Program-made: the position numbers and the translations under genes
Notes under the pieces: generated by a model
The model's database searches: none
What the model saw: the letters and a program-made list of their open reading frames with translations, nothing else
What the model was told of the DNA's origin: nothing
Part shown: positions 41,846-50,447 of the stretch, piece after piece
Position numbering within the stretch: the stretch's first letter is position 1
How the letters are laid out: the number at the start of each line of letters is the position of its first letter
Assembly: GCF_031458255.1 (NCBI RefSeq)
Contig: NZ_JAVDYC010000001.1
Coordinates: 5,403,001-5,467,000, forward strand
Length of the DNA: 64,000 nucleotides
Origin: Catenuloplanes niger
Lineage (GTDB): Bacteria; Actinomycetota; Actinomycetes; Mycobacteriales; Micromonosporaceae
Reading direction: 5' to 3'

Positions 41846-42233
41846 TGACCGCTCCCCGCGCGCTCGGACGCTTCGAGGCTAGCAGCGTGTGGAGCAGGAC
41901 GAGCGGGACCACTCCGGCCGGGTACCAGAGCACGTCGATGGGATCGAAGTGCGCGCCCAGGGCCAGGCGGGCCAGTGCCGATCGCTCGGACAGTGCGGCG
42001 GGAACGCCGGTGAGCTGCGAGAACTCGACCGCCCAGCAGAGGCCGACGGCGATCGCGCCGGAGACCCGGGGCCGCGCGCGCGGCAGCAGGAACACGACGA
42101 CGGCGTAGATCATGGATGCGTAGAGCACGGTGCCGGAGATTTGCACGATGGCACCGTCGGCGAGTGTGCGGATACTCAGCGCAATAATGATCAAGGTAAT
42201 CGCGGTCAGCGCCGCGAGCGAGCGAACCAGCAC
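41835..42233 (-). CDS. DUF2809 family membrane protein
   Basis: A 132-residue protein with four hydrophobic segments. The tract VGLCWAVEFSQLTGVPAALS, then HFDPIDVLWYPAGVVPLVLL, matches DUF2809 proteins, which are distantly related to VanZ. I used GTG 42233, the best in-frame start. No strong ribosome site is visible, so a start further upstream is possible. It overlaps the zinc-ribbon gene by 11 bp and is divergent from the membrane gene at 42301. Function unknown. Confidence 0.78.
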   Translation of the reverse strand: MLVRSLAALTAITLIIIALSIRTLADGAIVQISGTVLYASMIYAVVVFLLPRARPRVSGAIAVGLCWAVEFSQLTGVPAALSERSALARLALGAHFDPIDVLWYPAGVVPLVLLHTLLASKRPSARGAVNDY

Positions 42234-42300
42234 CGCGCGATCGTAACGATCAGGGCGTTCCCCGATGGCCGCCGGACCGCCGGCCGGCGAGACTGGGGTG

Positions 42301-42897
42301 GTGCCGAGCGTCATCGACGAGTACGTGGCCGACGTCGCCGGGCGCCTGCGCGGCCCCGCCCGGCTGCGCCGCGACATGCTGGCCGAGATCCGTGACGCGC
42401 TGACCGACGCGGCCGAGGTGGACGGCGCGGAGGCCGCGGTCGCGGACTTCGGCCCGGCCCGCCAGATCGCCGCGGGCCTGCAGGACGTGCTCGCCGCCGC
42501 CCGGGCCGGCCGCACCACGGTCCTGCTGATCGTGGTGCTCGGCGCGTCCTGGGCGCAGGCCGAGCTGTCCGGCCTTGACGGTTGGGCGGAGTGGCGGGGC
42601 GCGATGCCCGGCCCGGGATATCTGTGGCTCGCCGAGGCCGTGGACGTGCTGAGCGGCGTCTCGCTGGCCGCGGCCGGGCTCGGCTGGGCGCTGCGGCGCC
42701 GGTGGCCACCGCGGGAGATGGCACGGCTCGTCGCGGGTGTCACCATGGGAGTGATGGCGCTGACCGCGGTCGGCGGCCTGCTGCTGGTCGGGCTGTCCCC
42801 GCACGGCCGGCTGGCCGGCGCGCTGTGGTGGATGGCGCCGTTCGCTCTGGTGCAGTTGTCCGCATATCGGACATGGCGGGCCGCGCGGATTGCGTGA
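42301..42897 (+). CDS. Membrane protein with permease-prefix-like N-terminus
   Basis: A 198-residue protein. The N-terminal 65 residues (IDEYVADVAGRLRGPARLRR, then AEIRDALTDAAE and AVADFGPARQIAAGLQDVL) match the soluble 'permease prefix' helical domain seen in actinomycete membrane proteins. Four membrane segments follow (for example TVLLIVVLGASWAQ and GVMALTAVGGLLLVGL). Such proteins are often paired with PadR regulators, but none is adjacent. Two adjacent GTG codons (42298 and 42301) are possible starts. Function unknown. Confidence 0.75.
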   Translation: MPSVIDEYVADVAGRLRGPARLRRDMLAEIRDALTDAAEVDGAEAAVADFGPARQIAAGLQDVLAAARAGRTTVLLIVVLGASWAQAELSGLDGWAEWRGAMPGPGYLWLAEAVDVLSGVSLAAAGLGWALRRRWPPREMARLVAGVTMGVMALTAVGGLLLVGLSPHGRLAGALWWMAPFALVQLSAYRTWRAARIA

Positions 42898-43136
42898 CCC
42901 GATCGGGTGAGGGCCGGCGATCAGGGATTTTTGTCCGGATGGCGGGCCTGGGAGGGAAGGGTACGGTGCCTACCGGTACGGTGTGCGCGCACGGACGACC
43001 GCGCGCCGCCATCACGTGCACCGATCTCTTGCGTCATCCGTTACGGTTTCGGGGTTGAAATGGCGGTCAACAAGGGCGTCGGCGTCGGCCCGTCGCCTGG
43101 ATGTCGGATCTAGTAGCAGGGTAAGAGGGCACAGAT

Positions 43137-43871
43137 ATGGGAGACAGCTCCCCCAAGATCACGGTCGTTGTCCCCACCTATAACGAACGGGACAATCTTC
43201 CCAGGCTCGTCGAGATGCTGTCCGCCCTCGGACTGCCGAACCTCCACGTCCTGGTGGTGGACGACGATTCCCCCGACGGCACCGGTGAACTCGCCGACAA
43301 GCTCGCGCTCGAGTCGCCGCAGTCGCTCGGCGTGCTGCACCGCACCACCAAGGACGGCCTGGGCCGCGCCTACGTGGCCGGCATCGGGCGCGCGCTGGAC
43401 GAGGGCGCGGACGTCGTGATCCAGATGGACGCGGACCTGTCCCACCCGGCGTCGGTCGTCCCGATCATGGTGGAGAAGCTGCTGTCCACGGACGCGGCCG
43501 TGGTGATCGGCTCGCGGTACGTGGCCGGCGGCTCGGTCGCCGGCGACTGGGGCCTGCACCGCAAGTTCCTGTCCGCCTGGGCGAACTTCTACGTCAACAC
43601 GATCCTCCGCCTCGGCGTGAAGGACGTGACCGCGGGCTTCAAGGCGTGGAAGGCGGAGACGCTGCGCGCGATCGACGTCGCCTCGATCCACAGCAACGGT
43701 TACGCGTTCCAGGTCGAGATGAACTACCGCACGGTCCGGCACGGCGGGAAGATCTACGAGGTGCCGATCCGCTTCGAGCAGCGGGCCGACGGCGTCTCGA
43801 AGATGAGCCTCGGGGTGCAGATCGAGTCCGCGCTGATGCCGTGGCGCCTGCTCTTCGGCCGCAAGGTCTGA
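43137..43871 (+). CDS. Polyprenol monophosphomannose synthase-like glycosyltransferase
   Basis: A 244-residue GT2 enzyme. Motifs are VVPTYNERDNL, VVDDDSPDGT, the DxD motif in QMDADLSHP, VIGSRYVAGG and DVTAGFKAWK. These fit Ppm1/DPM1, which makes polyprenol-phosphate mannose from GDP-mannose for lipoglycan and protein mannosylation. There is no membrane domain, so it is the soluble-catalytic type. ATG 43137 follows GGGTAAGAGGG. A perfect hairpin follows it at 43883. Confidence 0.9.
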   Translation: MGDSSPKITVVVPTYNERDNLPRLVEMLSALGLPNLHVLVVDDDSPDGTGELADKLALESPQSLGVLHRTTKDGLGRAYVAGIGRALDEGADVVIQMDADLSHPASVVPIMVEKLLSTDAAVVIGSRYVAGGSVAGDWGLHRKFLSAWANFYVNTILRLGVKDVTAGFKAWKAETLRAIDVASIHSNGYAFQVEMNYRTVRHGGKIYEVPIRFEQRADGVSKMSLGVQIESALMPWRLLFGRKV

Positions 43872-43882
43872 CCACCCGATGA

Positions 43883-43909
43883 CGGGGGTACGACCGAGTC
43901 GTACCCCCG
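43883..43909. terminator. Bidirectional terminator hairpin
   Basis: CGGGGGTACGAC (43883-43894), a 3-nt loop CGA, then GTCGTACCCCCG (43898-43909): a perfect 12-bp stem between the convergent mannosyltransferase and rfbB genes. It can serve both strands. Confidence 0.8.
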
Positions 43910-43930
43910 CTGCGGTCAGGCCCTCGGTGG

Positions 43931-44890
43931 TCAGGCCTTCTTGAGCGGCTCCCACCACGCGCGGTTGTCCCGGTACCAGGCCACCGTCTCCGCCAGGCCG
44001 GCCGCGAAGTCCTTCCGCGGTTCGTACCCCAGCTCGGTCTTGATCTTGGTGATGTCCACCGAGTAGCGGCGGTCGTGGCCCTTGCGGTCCTCGACGTGGT
44101 CGACCGAGTCCCAGGTCGCCCCGCACGCGTCCAGCAACAGCCCGGTGAGCTCCCGGTTGGTCAGCTCGGTCCCGCCGCCGATGTTGTAGATCTCGCCCGC
44201 CCGGCCGCCGGCCAGGACCAGCGCGATGCCGCGGCAGTGGTCGTCGACGTGCAGCCAGTCGCGCACGTTGCCGCCGTCGCCGTAGAGCGGCACCGTGCGC
44301 CCGTCCAGCAGGTTCGTCACGAACAGCGGGATGACCTTCTCCGGGAACTGGTACGGCCCGTAGTTGTTCGAGCAGCGGGTGACCAGCACCGGCAGCCCGT
44401 GCGTGCGATGGTAGGCGAGCGCCAGCAGGTCCGACCCGGCCTTCGCGGCCGAGTACGGCGAGTTAGGCGCGACCGGGAAGTCCTCCCGCCACGAACCGGT
44501 CTCGATCGAGCCGTAGACCTCGTCCGTGGAGACGTGCACGAACCGCCGCACGCCGTGCCGGGTCGCGGCGTCCAGCAGCACCTGGGTGCCGAGCACGTTG
44601 GTGCGCACGAACGCGGCGCCGCCGTCGATCGACCGGTCCACGTGCGTCTCGGCCGCGAAGTGCACGACCGCGTCGGTCTCCGCCATCAGCCCGTCCACGA
44701 CCGCCGCGTCGCAGATGTCCCCGTGCACGAACCGGATGTCCCGTACCGAATCGAGATTCTGCCGGTTCCCGGAGTAGGTGAGCGCGTCGAGCACGGTGAT
44801 CCGCGCCTGCTCCAGACCCGGGTAGGAGGACGCTTCGCGGACGAAATGGGACCCGATGAAGCCGGCGCCGCCGGTGACCAGAAGTCTCAT
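43931..44890 (-). CDS. rfbB: dTDP-glucose 4,6-dehydratase
   Basis: A 319-residue extended SDR that converts dTDP-glucose to dTDP-4-keto-6-deoxyglucose. The NAD motif is GGAGFIG (7-13), the catalytic T-D-E is at 122-124 (STDEVYG) and the YxxxK pair is Y146 and K150. It is divergent from rfbC, which catalyses the next step. The remaining dTDP-rhamnose genes (rfbA, rfbD) are not in this window. ATG 44890 was chosen by the family N-terminus; an alternative ATG lies 6 bp upstream. Confidence 0.95.
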   Translation of the reverse strand: MRLLVTGGAGFIGSHFVREASSYPGLEQARITVLDALTYSGNRQNLDSVRDIRFVHGDICDAAVVDGLMAETDAVVHFAAETHVDRSIDGGAAFVRTNVLGTQVLLDAATRHGVRRFVHVSTDEVYGSIETGSWREDFPVAPNSPYSAAKAGSDLLALAYHRTHGLPVLVTRCSNNYGPYQFPEKVIPLFVTNLLDGRTVPLYGDGGNVRDWLHVDDHCRGIALVLAGGRAGEIYNIGGGTELTNRELTGLLLDACGATWDSVDHVEDRKGHDRRYSVDITKIKTELGYEPRKDFAAGLAETVAWYRDNRAWWEPLKKA

Positions 44891-44988
44891 GAACATGAGC
44901 CTACGCACCTCCTCCGACCAGCCATTATGTGCCGCACCCCGGCTCGGTACAGTGAAAGAATCTTGCGACTGGACAGGTAGGTGAGCCG

Positions 44989-45579
44989 ATGAAGATCCGC
45001 CCCCTCAGCATCGAAGGCGCCTACGAGGTCACGCCGGTGGTGCACGGCGACGCGCGCGGCAGCTTCACCGAGTGGCTCCGGTTCGACAAGCTCGCCGAGG
45101 TGCTGGGCCGCCCGGTGGCCATGACGCAGGGCAACATCTCCGTCTCCGCGGCCGGTGTGGTGCGCGGCATCCACTACGCGGACGTGCCGCCGGGCCAGGC
45201 CAAGTACGTCACCTGCGCGCGCGGGTCCGTGCTCGACGTGGTCGTCGACCTGCGGGTCGGCTCGCCGACGTTCGGCGCGTGGGAGGGCGTGGTGCTGGAC
45301 GACACCGACCGCCGCGCCGTCTACCTGAGCGAGGGCCTGGGCCACGGGTTCTGCGCGCTGACCGACGACGCGACCATGACCTACCTGGTGTCCACCGCCT
45401 ACAACCCGTCCGCGGAGCACGGCATCCACCCGATGGACCCGGATCTGGCGATCGACTGGCCGGCCTCCACGCCCGTTTTATCCGGGAAGGACACGAATGC
45501 TCCGTCGTTCGCCCAGGCCCGGTCCCGCGGCCTGCTCCCCACGTTCTCCGCGGCCCAGCCCTTCGCCGGGCCGGGCTGA
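44989..45579 (+). CDS. rfbC: dTDP-4-dehydrorhamnose 3,5-epimerase
   Basis: A 196-residue cupin-fold epimerase. The tract MTQGNISVSAAGVVRGIHYA contains the catalytic base H62, and Y132 in MTYLVS fits the catalytic acid. It converts dTDP-4-keto-6-deoxyglucose for rhamnose or another 6-deoxyhexose. It is divergent from rfbB with a 98-bp shared promoter region. Some close relatives epimerise at one carbon only, so the exact sugar is not certain. Confidence 0.93.
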   Translation: MKIRPLSIEGAYEVTPVVHGDARGSFTEWLRFDKLAEVLGRPVAMTQGNISVSAAGVVRGIHYADVPPGQAKYVTCARGSVLDVVVDLRVGSPTFGAWEGVVLDDTDRRAVYLSEGLGHGFCALTDDATMTYLVSTAYNPSAEHGIHPMDPDLAIDWPASTPVLSGKDTNAPSFAQARSRGLLPTFSAAQPFAGPG

Positions 45580-45611
45580 CCCGGCCGCTCGGGTGCGGGC
45601 CGGGTCAGCCA

Positions 45612-45636
45612 GGCCCGCACCGTTCGGGTGCGGGCC
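45612..45636. terminator. Terminator hairpin between rfbC and flavin reductase
   Basis: GGCCCGCACC (45612-45621) and GGTGCGGGCC (45627-45636) form a perfect 10-bp stem with a 5-nt loop. CTGACCCGGC/GCCGGGTCAG arms and repeated CGGGTGCGGGC segments surround it. It lies between convergent genes. Confidence 0.7.
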
Positions 45637-45639
45637 GGG

Positions 45640-46371
45640 TCAGCTCGGACCGAACCGCTCGGTCCGGACCCGGCGCGGATCGTGGCCGAGCGCGACCAGG
45701 ATGTCCGCCACCGTCTCCACGAACCCGGTCGGCCCGCACACGAAACAGGCCGGTTCCAGCTCCGGCGGCCAGCCGTGCGTGTTCACGTCCGCGACCGAGA
45801 TCCGGTGCGCGTCCTCGCCGAACCGGGTGTAGACGAACGTGACCTCCAGCCCGTGGTCGTCCCGCGCCCGCCGGCGCAACTCGTCCGCGTAGTACACGTC
45901 GTCCGGCGTCCGCACCGAGTAGATCAGCCGGAACACCGAGCGGTTGTGGTGCTTCCGCCGCGCCCGGATCATCGCCATCAGCGGCACCACACCCGACCCA
46001 CCGGCCACCAGCAGCACCGGGTCCAGCTGCTCCGGCCGCCAGACGAACCAGCCGCCGATCGGCCCGCGCAGCTCCACCGCGTCGCCGACGGCCAGCACGT
46101 CCACCAGGTACGGCGAGACCTCACCGTCCGCCACGGTCTGCACGGTGATCTCCACGCGCGCGCCGTCGGCCGGCGCCGACATCGAATAGCTGCGCTGCGC
46201 GGTGTAGCCGTCGTCCGCGGTCAGCCGCACGTCCACGTGCTGGCCGGCCAGATGCCCCGGCCAGCCCGGCACGTCGAAGACCAGCGTGCGCGCGGACGCG
46301 TTCTCCGCCCGCGCCTCGACCAGCGTGGCCGTCCGCCAGCTCAGTCGCCCTGATACCGCTGCTCGCGCCAC
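45640..46371 (-). CDS. Ferredoxin-reductase-type FAD/NAD(P) oxidoreductase
   Basis: A 243-residue flavoprotein. The FAD motif is RSYSMSAP, the NAD(P) motif VAGGSGVVPLMAMIR, and the C-terminal FVCGPTGFVETVADIL is typical. There is no 2Fe-2S domain. GTG 46371 places its start 31 bp inside the upstream molybdopterin gene, implying tight coupling, and the N-terminal VSGRLSWRTATLVEAR fits the family. It probably supplies electrons to, or takes them from, the molybdenum enzyme encoded upstream. Confidence 0.9.
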   Translation of the reverse strand: MARAAVSGRLSWRTATLVEARAENASARTLVFDVPGWPGHLAGQHVDVRLTADDGYTAQRSYSMSAPADGARVEITVQTVADGEVSPYLVDVLAVGDAVELRGPIGGWFVWRPEQLDPVLLVAGGSGVVPLMAMIRARRKHHNRSVFRLIYSVRTPDDVYYADELRRRARDDHGLEVTFVYTRFGEDAHRISVADVNTHGWPPELEPACFVCGPTGFVETVADILVALGHDPRRVRTERFGPS

Positions 46372-46940
46372 GGGTCCCCGTAATCGTGATAGCCGGCGGC
46401 CTCCCAGAAGCCCGGCTCGTCGTCCAGCAGCAGCGAGATGCCACGCACCCACTTCGCCGACTTCCAGAAGTAGAGGTGCGGCACCAGCAGCCGCACCGGC
46501 CCGCCGTGCTCCGGGTGCAGCGGCTCGCCGTCGAACTCGTAGACCAGCCACGCCTGCCCGTCCAGCAGGTCCTCCAGCGGCAGGTTCGTGGTGTAGCCAC
46601 CGTACGAGTGGGCCATCGCGTAGTCGGCCGCGCTCTCCACGTCCTCGAAGAGCGTGTCCAGCGAGACACCCTTCCAGGACGTGCCCAGCTTCGACCACTT
46701 CGTCACACAGTGGATGTCCACCGTCGGCGTCTCCGCCGGCAGCTTCAGCAGCTCGTCCCAGGACCAGGAATGCTTCTCCCCGGTCTCGGTGCCGATCGTG
46801 AACTCGTACCGCTCGGTCGGCACCTTCGGCGTCGGGCCGGCGGAGAGAACCGGAAAGTCATGAGTCAGATACTGCCCGGGCGGAAGCTTCGGCTCCGCTT
46901 CGCGGGATCGTCCGCGAAAACCGGGCGAGAGGGTCGCCAT
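46341..46940 (-). CDS. Sulfite-oxidase-like molybdopterin oxidoreductase
   Basis: A 199-residue protein of the sulfite oxidase/MsrP catalytic fold. The molybdenum-ligand cysteine is C78 in VDIHCVTKWS, followed by WKGVSLDTLF, HSYGGYTTNLPLEDLLDG and HGGPVRLLVPHLYFWKSAKW. There is no Tat signal, so it is likely cytoplasmic, unlike MsrP. ATG 46940 is a clean start. It forms an operon with the flavin reductase. Substrate unknown, possibly a sulfoxide or other oxidised metabolite. Confidence 0.9.
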   Translation of the reverse strand: MATLSPGFRGRSREAEPKLPPGQYLTHDFPVLSAGPTPKVPTERYEFTIGTETGEKHSWSWDELLKLPAETPTVDIHCVTKWSKLGTSWKGVSLDTLFEDVESAADYAMAHSYGGYTTNLPLEDLLDGQAWLVYEFDGEPLHPEHGGPVRLLVPHLYFWKSAKWVRGISLLLDDEPGFWEAAGYHDYGDPWREQRYQGD

Positions 46941-46998
46941 CGGCCCAGTATGCCGCGCCTGATGTGCCCCGCCGCCGCCCGTCGCTATGGTTTTCATC

Positions 46999-47355
46999 AT
47001 GAACGACCGGACCGTCGACGTCAGCATGGAAGCCGCGCTCTCCACCGACGCCACCGGCCACCGCCCCGCCCTCGTCAAGCTCGCCACCCGCGACTGGCAG
47101 CTCAACATCCGCGCCACCCTCGAAGACCTCACCCGCCTCATCGACATCCGCACCGCCGACCGCCTCAGCCACCGCTCCCTCGCCATCGGCACCGCCGCCG
47201 GCGCCCCCGTCTACTGGTCCACCACCGAAGGCCACGCCAGCATCCTGGTCGGCGCCGACGACGAGGCCTGGGACATCGCCCTGCTGATCCCCCTCAGCGC
47301 CGTCGAGGAACTCGCCCAACTCGCCTCCCAGGAAATCCTCGAACACGAGGAATAA
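46999..47355 (+). CDS. Hypothetical protein
   Basis: A 118-residue soluble protein from ATG 46999; an in-frame ATG at 46987 is an alternative and neither has a clear ribosome site. Features include SLAIGTAAGAPVYWSTTEGH and WDIALLIPLSAVEELAQLAS, suggesting a small alpha/beta fold. Codon bias is strong and normal for the genome. I do not recognise the family. It is the last chromosomal gene before the tRNA-linked insert. Confidence 0.7.
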   Translation: MNDRTVDVSMEAALSTDATGHRPALVKLATRDWQLNIRATLEDLTRLIDIRTADRLSHRSLAIGTAAGAPVYWSTTEGHASILVGADDEAWDIALLIPLSAVEELAQLASQEILEHEE

Positions 47356-47787
47356 CCCCGGGATCACCAGTCAGCCGCCGGTCCGTCCTCGGCACGGCAG
47401 GCCCGCCCGGAACCATGCGGAGGTATGCCCCGTCCGGGTGGTGCGCGGCTCGCGCGGCGACCTCACGACACTCACCCGCCTCCGGTCCCCACCACGACGG
47501 CTTCTACCGCATCGCCGATGGCCGGCACGACCGGGACCGCGACGGTCTCCCGATTCGGCGGTTCCGGCCGGCGGCCATCGACAGTGCGGAGCAGTCGTGT
47601 AGCCGTACGCATGAAAGACCGACACATCTACGCCTGCAGATCTGTGTGTGTTCGTCGTCGGCGCCATCTACGCCGACAACGATCGGGTCGGCCACCGCGA
47701 CGACCACTCGGTAACCGGCCCGCTCCGACGCACCCGCGACAACCACATCCGAAGGCCGGCAACGTAGCCCGCGCCACACCGTGGGGT

Positions 47788-47809
47788 CTCCGGGGATCGC
47801 TCCCCGGAG
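47788..47809. terminator. Hairpin near the left end of the insert
   Basis: CTCCGGGGA (47788-47796), loop TCGC, TCCCCGGAG (47801-47809): a perfect 9-bp stem 57 bp left of the partial tRNA copy. It could be the original terminator of the tRNA gene before insertion, since it lies just downstream of the 3' repeat in the tRNA's direction. Confidence 0.5.
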
Positions 47810-47866
47810 CAGGCAGGACAAGCTCTCGGTTCCGCGCATTCGGCGGACAGGGAGCTCCTCAGCTCC

Positions 47867-47917
47867 TGTGCCCCCGGCAGGATTCGAACCTGCGCTCTCG
47901 CCCCCGGAGGGCGACGC
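47867..47917. repeat. Left attachment-site repeat (partial tRNA-Arg copy)
   Basis: A 51-bp segment matching 51216-51266 with two mismatches. It corresponds on the minus strand to nucleotides 24-72 of the tRNA: end of the D-arm, anticodon arm, variable loop, T-arm and 3' acceptor strand. The 5' acceptor strand and most of the D-arm are missing, so it is not a functional tRNA gene. Confidence 0.85.
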
Positions 47918-48335
47918 GGGGGTAACCGTTCCATGCTGGCGCTGAGCAGGGGCGAAAGGTGTCGGTGTCAACCATTGAGCCGAAATTTCGGTACACATCC
48001 GGTAGGACGCTCCCAGAGCCCTCACGGCCATGTGGTCGCCGGGCTTGAACGGTCGTGTTAGCTTTATCGAGTCGCGCCCTCATCGGCGGGAATGCGAAAC
48101 ACCGGGAGTTCAGTCCCGGTGGCGGACGGAACTTGTCCGCCGTGGACGCGTTCCGGGGACAGGGGTCCATACCCCTCACCCGAACGGCTGATACGTGACG
48201 CGGATCCGACCATGACGACGCGTCCCGCGGACGTTCGATCATCCCGTGGGGCGGCGCACATCGGCCTTGGCCGCGCGCTCGCTGCGGCCCTCCGGCACGA
48301 GGCTGGAGCAGGCCAAGTATGGTCCGAGGTGGACC

Positions 48336-50447
48336 ATGACGTCTTTCGTCAATCCCGGTCAGCCGGCCAATCGGCCGCAGGTGACCATCGACGGTGAGCT
48401 CGTACCCGTCGCCAATTTCCGGTCGGTGCTGCCGGTCGCGCCGAGCTCTCGTGAGCGAGTTGCTCTCGTGAAGGCTGGTCTCAAGGCGAACCTTGCACTC
48501 ACCGAGGATGGCCTCCACGCCGTTGCTCGCGCTCTCACCGATCCAGCTGCCATCGCCCGGGTCATCGAGAACAACACACTGACCGACGAGATCGTCGGTC
48601 CGTCGACACTCATGCTCGTGCAGGGGCATGCGCCTGTGACTGAGCTGATCCCCCTGCTTCAGCCCAGGGCCGGAGCAGCTCCTACCTCGGTCGAGGCGCC
48701 GCGCGTCACAGGGATCGTCGGGCCGGACGGCCGGCCGCAGGCGGTACTACTTATCCGCTTTCGCGACCACCAGCACCTCGTCGAACAGGTCGTCCAGACG
48801 ATCCGGCAGACGCTCCTGCTCGGAGATGACTATTCGGCCAGCATCCTCACCAAGCGGGTGTCGCGGCCGGTACTGGCGCATCCCGTGCAGATCGAGTTCG
48901 ATGACGGTTCCGACTCGTTCATGGTGGAGATGCTCCGGGACGGCATCACCCGATTCGTCTCCTCCTGGCGGGCGATGTACCCGGCACTGACGAACGACCA
49001 ACTAGCCGACAAAATGGTCGAGGCGCTGCTCGCGTTCAAGCCGGGCCGCGGAGCCGGCGACACAGAGACGGCACGACGCGCCCGCGGCCGTGAGGCTGTC
49101 TTGGACGGCCTCCGCGCCCGCTTCGCGAAGGGGATCGTTGATCCCACTACACCGAACGACGAAGCCATCCGCATCTCACAGGCCGCGTTCATCCCGGTCC
49201 AGCACGTCGTCAGTGTGGGCGCGATCGCCGACCCTGGGGTTTCCGACGACGAACAGTTCGACGATGCGGTCCACGCCCTGGTCGCGAGCGTGCACGGCGA
49301 GTTCAAGCCGTGGGACAGCAGCGCCTCTCAGGCAACTGCGCTTCAAAGGGCGCTGCCACGGGCCGTGCACGACGGCTCCATCGACAAGGACGTCGCGGCG
49401 ATGGCCGTCGGGTTGCTGCCCGTATCGGAGGTGCCGAACATCTTTCACGCCGCCGCGCCGGCTACCGCACTCTGGCGCGCCGTCTACCTGGTTTCCCATT
49501 TCTGCGCCCCGACTGCGTATGCCGGGCTGAAGCGCCACTACCGCAACGCGCTCGGCATGTCACGGATCAGCCGCGGCCAATACGCCAGGTACCTGATGAC
49601 CCTGATCGATGTGCCCTGGCGCGCCGCGAAGGCCCCCCTTCAGGCACAGGCCACCCGCGCCTGGAACAACGGGGGCCCGATTCCGCACAACCTGTTCGAC
49701 ACCGCTTGGGAGCCGGTTCCGACGCAGGACTTCACCACCTTGGTTCCGAAGGCCTGGGCCGGGGATTCCGACGCTCGGGCGACGCTCCAGGTGGCGGGCG
49801 GTATCGCTCTTGTCGCCGACAAGCTCCTGATGTCGAACACCGGCAGCGCGTTCCTGGTCGGTGAGGTGCCGTTCCGGTCGAACGTCAACGATGTCGTCGC
49901 CGCGCTCGGTCAGAGTGAGGCCGGGCTGTGGCAGCTCGCTCGCGCCGCGAACGTCTTCGACGCGAGTCGCCGGGCGGTCAACTCGTACACCGACAACGAG
50001 GCGCTCAGGACGCCGCCGCCGCCGGGCAGCTACGTCGTCCCGCTCGTCGACCGGAACAACCCGTCGGCGCCGCCGGAGGACGACAACGGTGCGCCGAAGC
50101 CCGCGCGGGCCTGGGACATCGTCTTCACCTCCGACCCCAGCCGTGCGGTGCGTGAGACCGAGAGGAAGAAGGCCGCGCGGAGCGGCCCGGTCATCGAGAC
50201 AAACTCGGCGAAGGTTGCCCGCCTGCGGGCCGGTGTCATTACGGCGCTCGCCGGCGCGAACGAGGACATCAAGACCCTCCAGCAGATGGCCGCCGGCGAC
50301 ATCACCCTCCACCCGGTTTTCGGCGATCTCACGACCTGGATGGTGGCCAACACCGCGGCGCAGGCGATCTTCAACGGCGTGTTCAACCTCAAGCCGGAGG
50401 AGAACCTCGTCGAGGACGAGGACATCGAGGACGAGGATGTCGTCTGA
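48336..50447 (+). CDS. 703-residue protein of unknown function carried by the insert
   Basis: A large soluble protein. ATG 48336 is preceded by GAGGTGG; in-frame upstream codons read arginine-rich leader. I recognise no family. Visible features are a beta-type start (PQVTIDGELVPVANFRSVLP), a tract VEMLRDGITRFVSSWRAMYP near residue 210 that faintly recalls DGQHR/ParB-like motifs, a predominantly alpha-helical middle with HFCAPTAYAGLKRHYRNALG, a Pro-rich linker (RTPPPPGSYVVP) and a very acidic tail (VEDEDIEDEDVV). It has no signal peptide or membrane segment. Its stop overlaps the GIY-YIG start as TGATG. Role in defence, DNA transactions or element maintenance is open. Confidence 0.85.
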   Translation: MTSFVNPGQPANRPQVTIDGELVPVANFRSVLPVAPSSRERVALVKAGLKANLALTEDGLHAVARALTDPAAIARVIENNTLTDEIVGPSTLMLVQGHAPVTELIPLLQPRAGAAPTSVEAPRVTGIVGPDGRPQAVLLIRFRDHQHLVEQVVQTIRQTLLLGDDYSASILTKRVSRPVLAHPVQIEFDDGSDSFMVEMLRDGITRFVSSWRAMYPALTNDQLADKMVEALLAFKPGRGAGDTETARRARGREAVLDGLRARFAKGIVDPTTPNDEAIRISQAAFIPVQHVVSVGAIADPGVSDDEQFDDAVHALVASVHGEFKPWDSSASQATALQRALPRAVHDGSIDKDVAAMAVGLLPVSEVPNIFHAAAPATALWRAVYLVSHFCAPTAYAGLKRHYRNALGMSRISRGQYARYLMTLIDVPWRAAKAPLQAQATRAWNNGGPIPHNLFDTAWEPVPTQDFTTLVPKAWAGDSDARATLQVAGGIALVADKLLMSNTGSAFLVGEVPFRSNVNDVVAALGQSEAGLWQLARAANVFDASRRAVNSYTDNEALRTPPPPGSYVVPLVDRNNPSAPPEDDNGAPKPARAWDIVFTSDPSRAVRETERKKAARSGPVIETNSAKVARLRAGVITALAGANEDIKTLQQMAAGDITLHPVFGDLTTWMVANTAAQAIFNGVFNLKPEENLVEDEDIEDEDVV

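Larger units (their letters stand above)
47356..48335. other. 980-bp region without a convincing gene, left end of the insert
   Basis: Frames here are short and have mixed codon usage, so I call no gene. The region contains a 9-bp hairpin with a TCGC loop (47788-47809), the partial tRNA-Arg copy (47867-47917), and a small GGCGGAC/GTCCGCC dyad (48121-48141). The leader of the 703-aa gene comes last. Sequence left of 47867 may be old chromosomal or degenerate mobile DNA. Confidence 0.6.

Noticed and set aside
47869-47917. A second tRNA-Arg gene on the minus strand
   Set aside because: Only nucleotides 24-72 of the tRNA are present. The 5' acceptor strand and most of the D-arm are missing, so it cannot fold as a tRNA. 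It is treated as an attachment-site repeat.
47371-48031. Several 90-175-residue frames on both strands left of the insert
   Set aside because: They are Arg/Gly-rich, mutually overlapping, lack ribosome sites and cross the partial tRNA copy. A stretch on the minus strand vaguely recalls a RelE-type toxin but the match is too weak.
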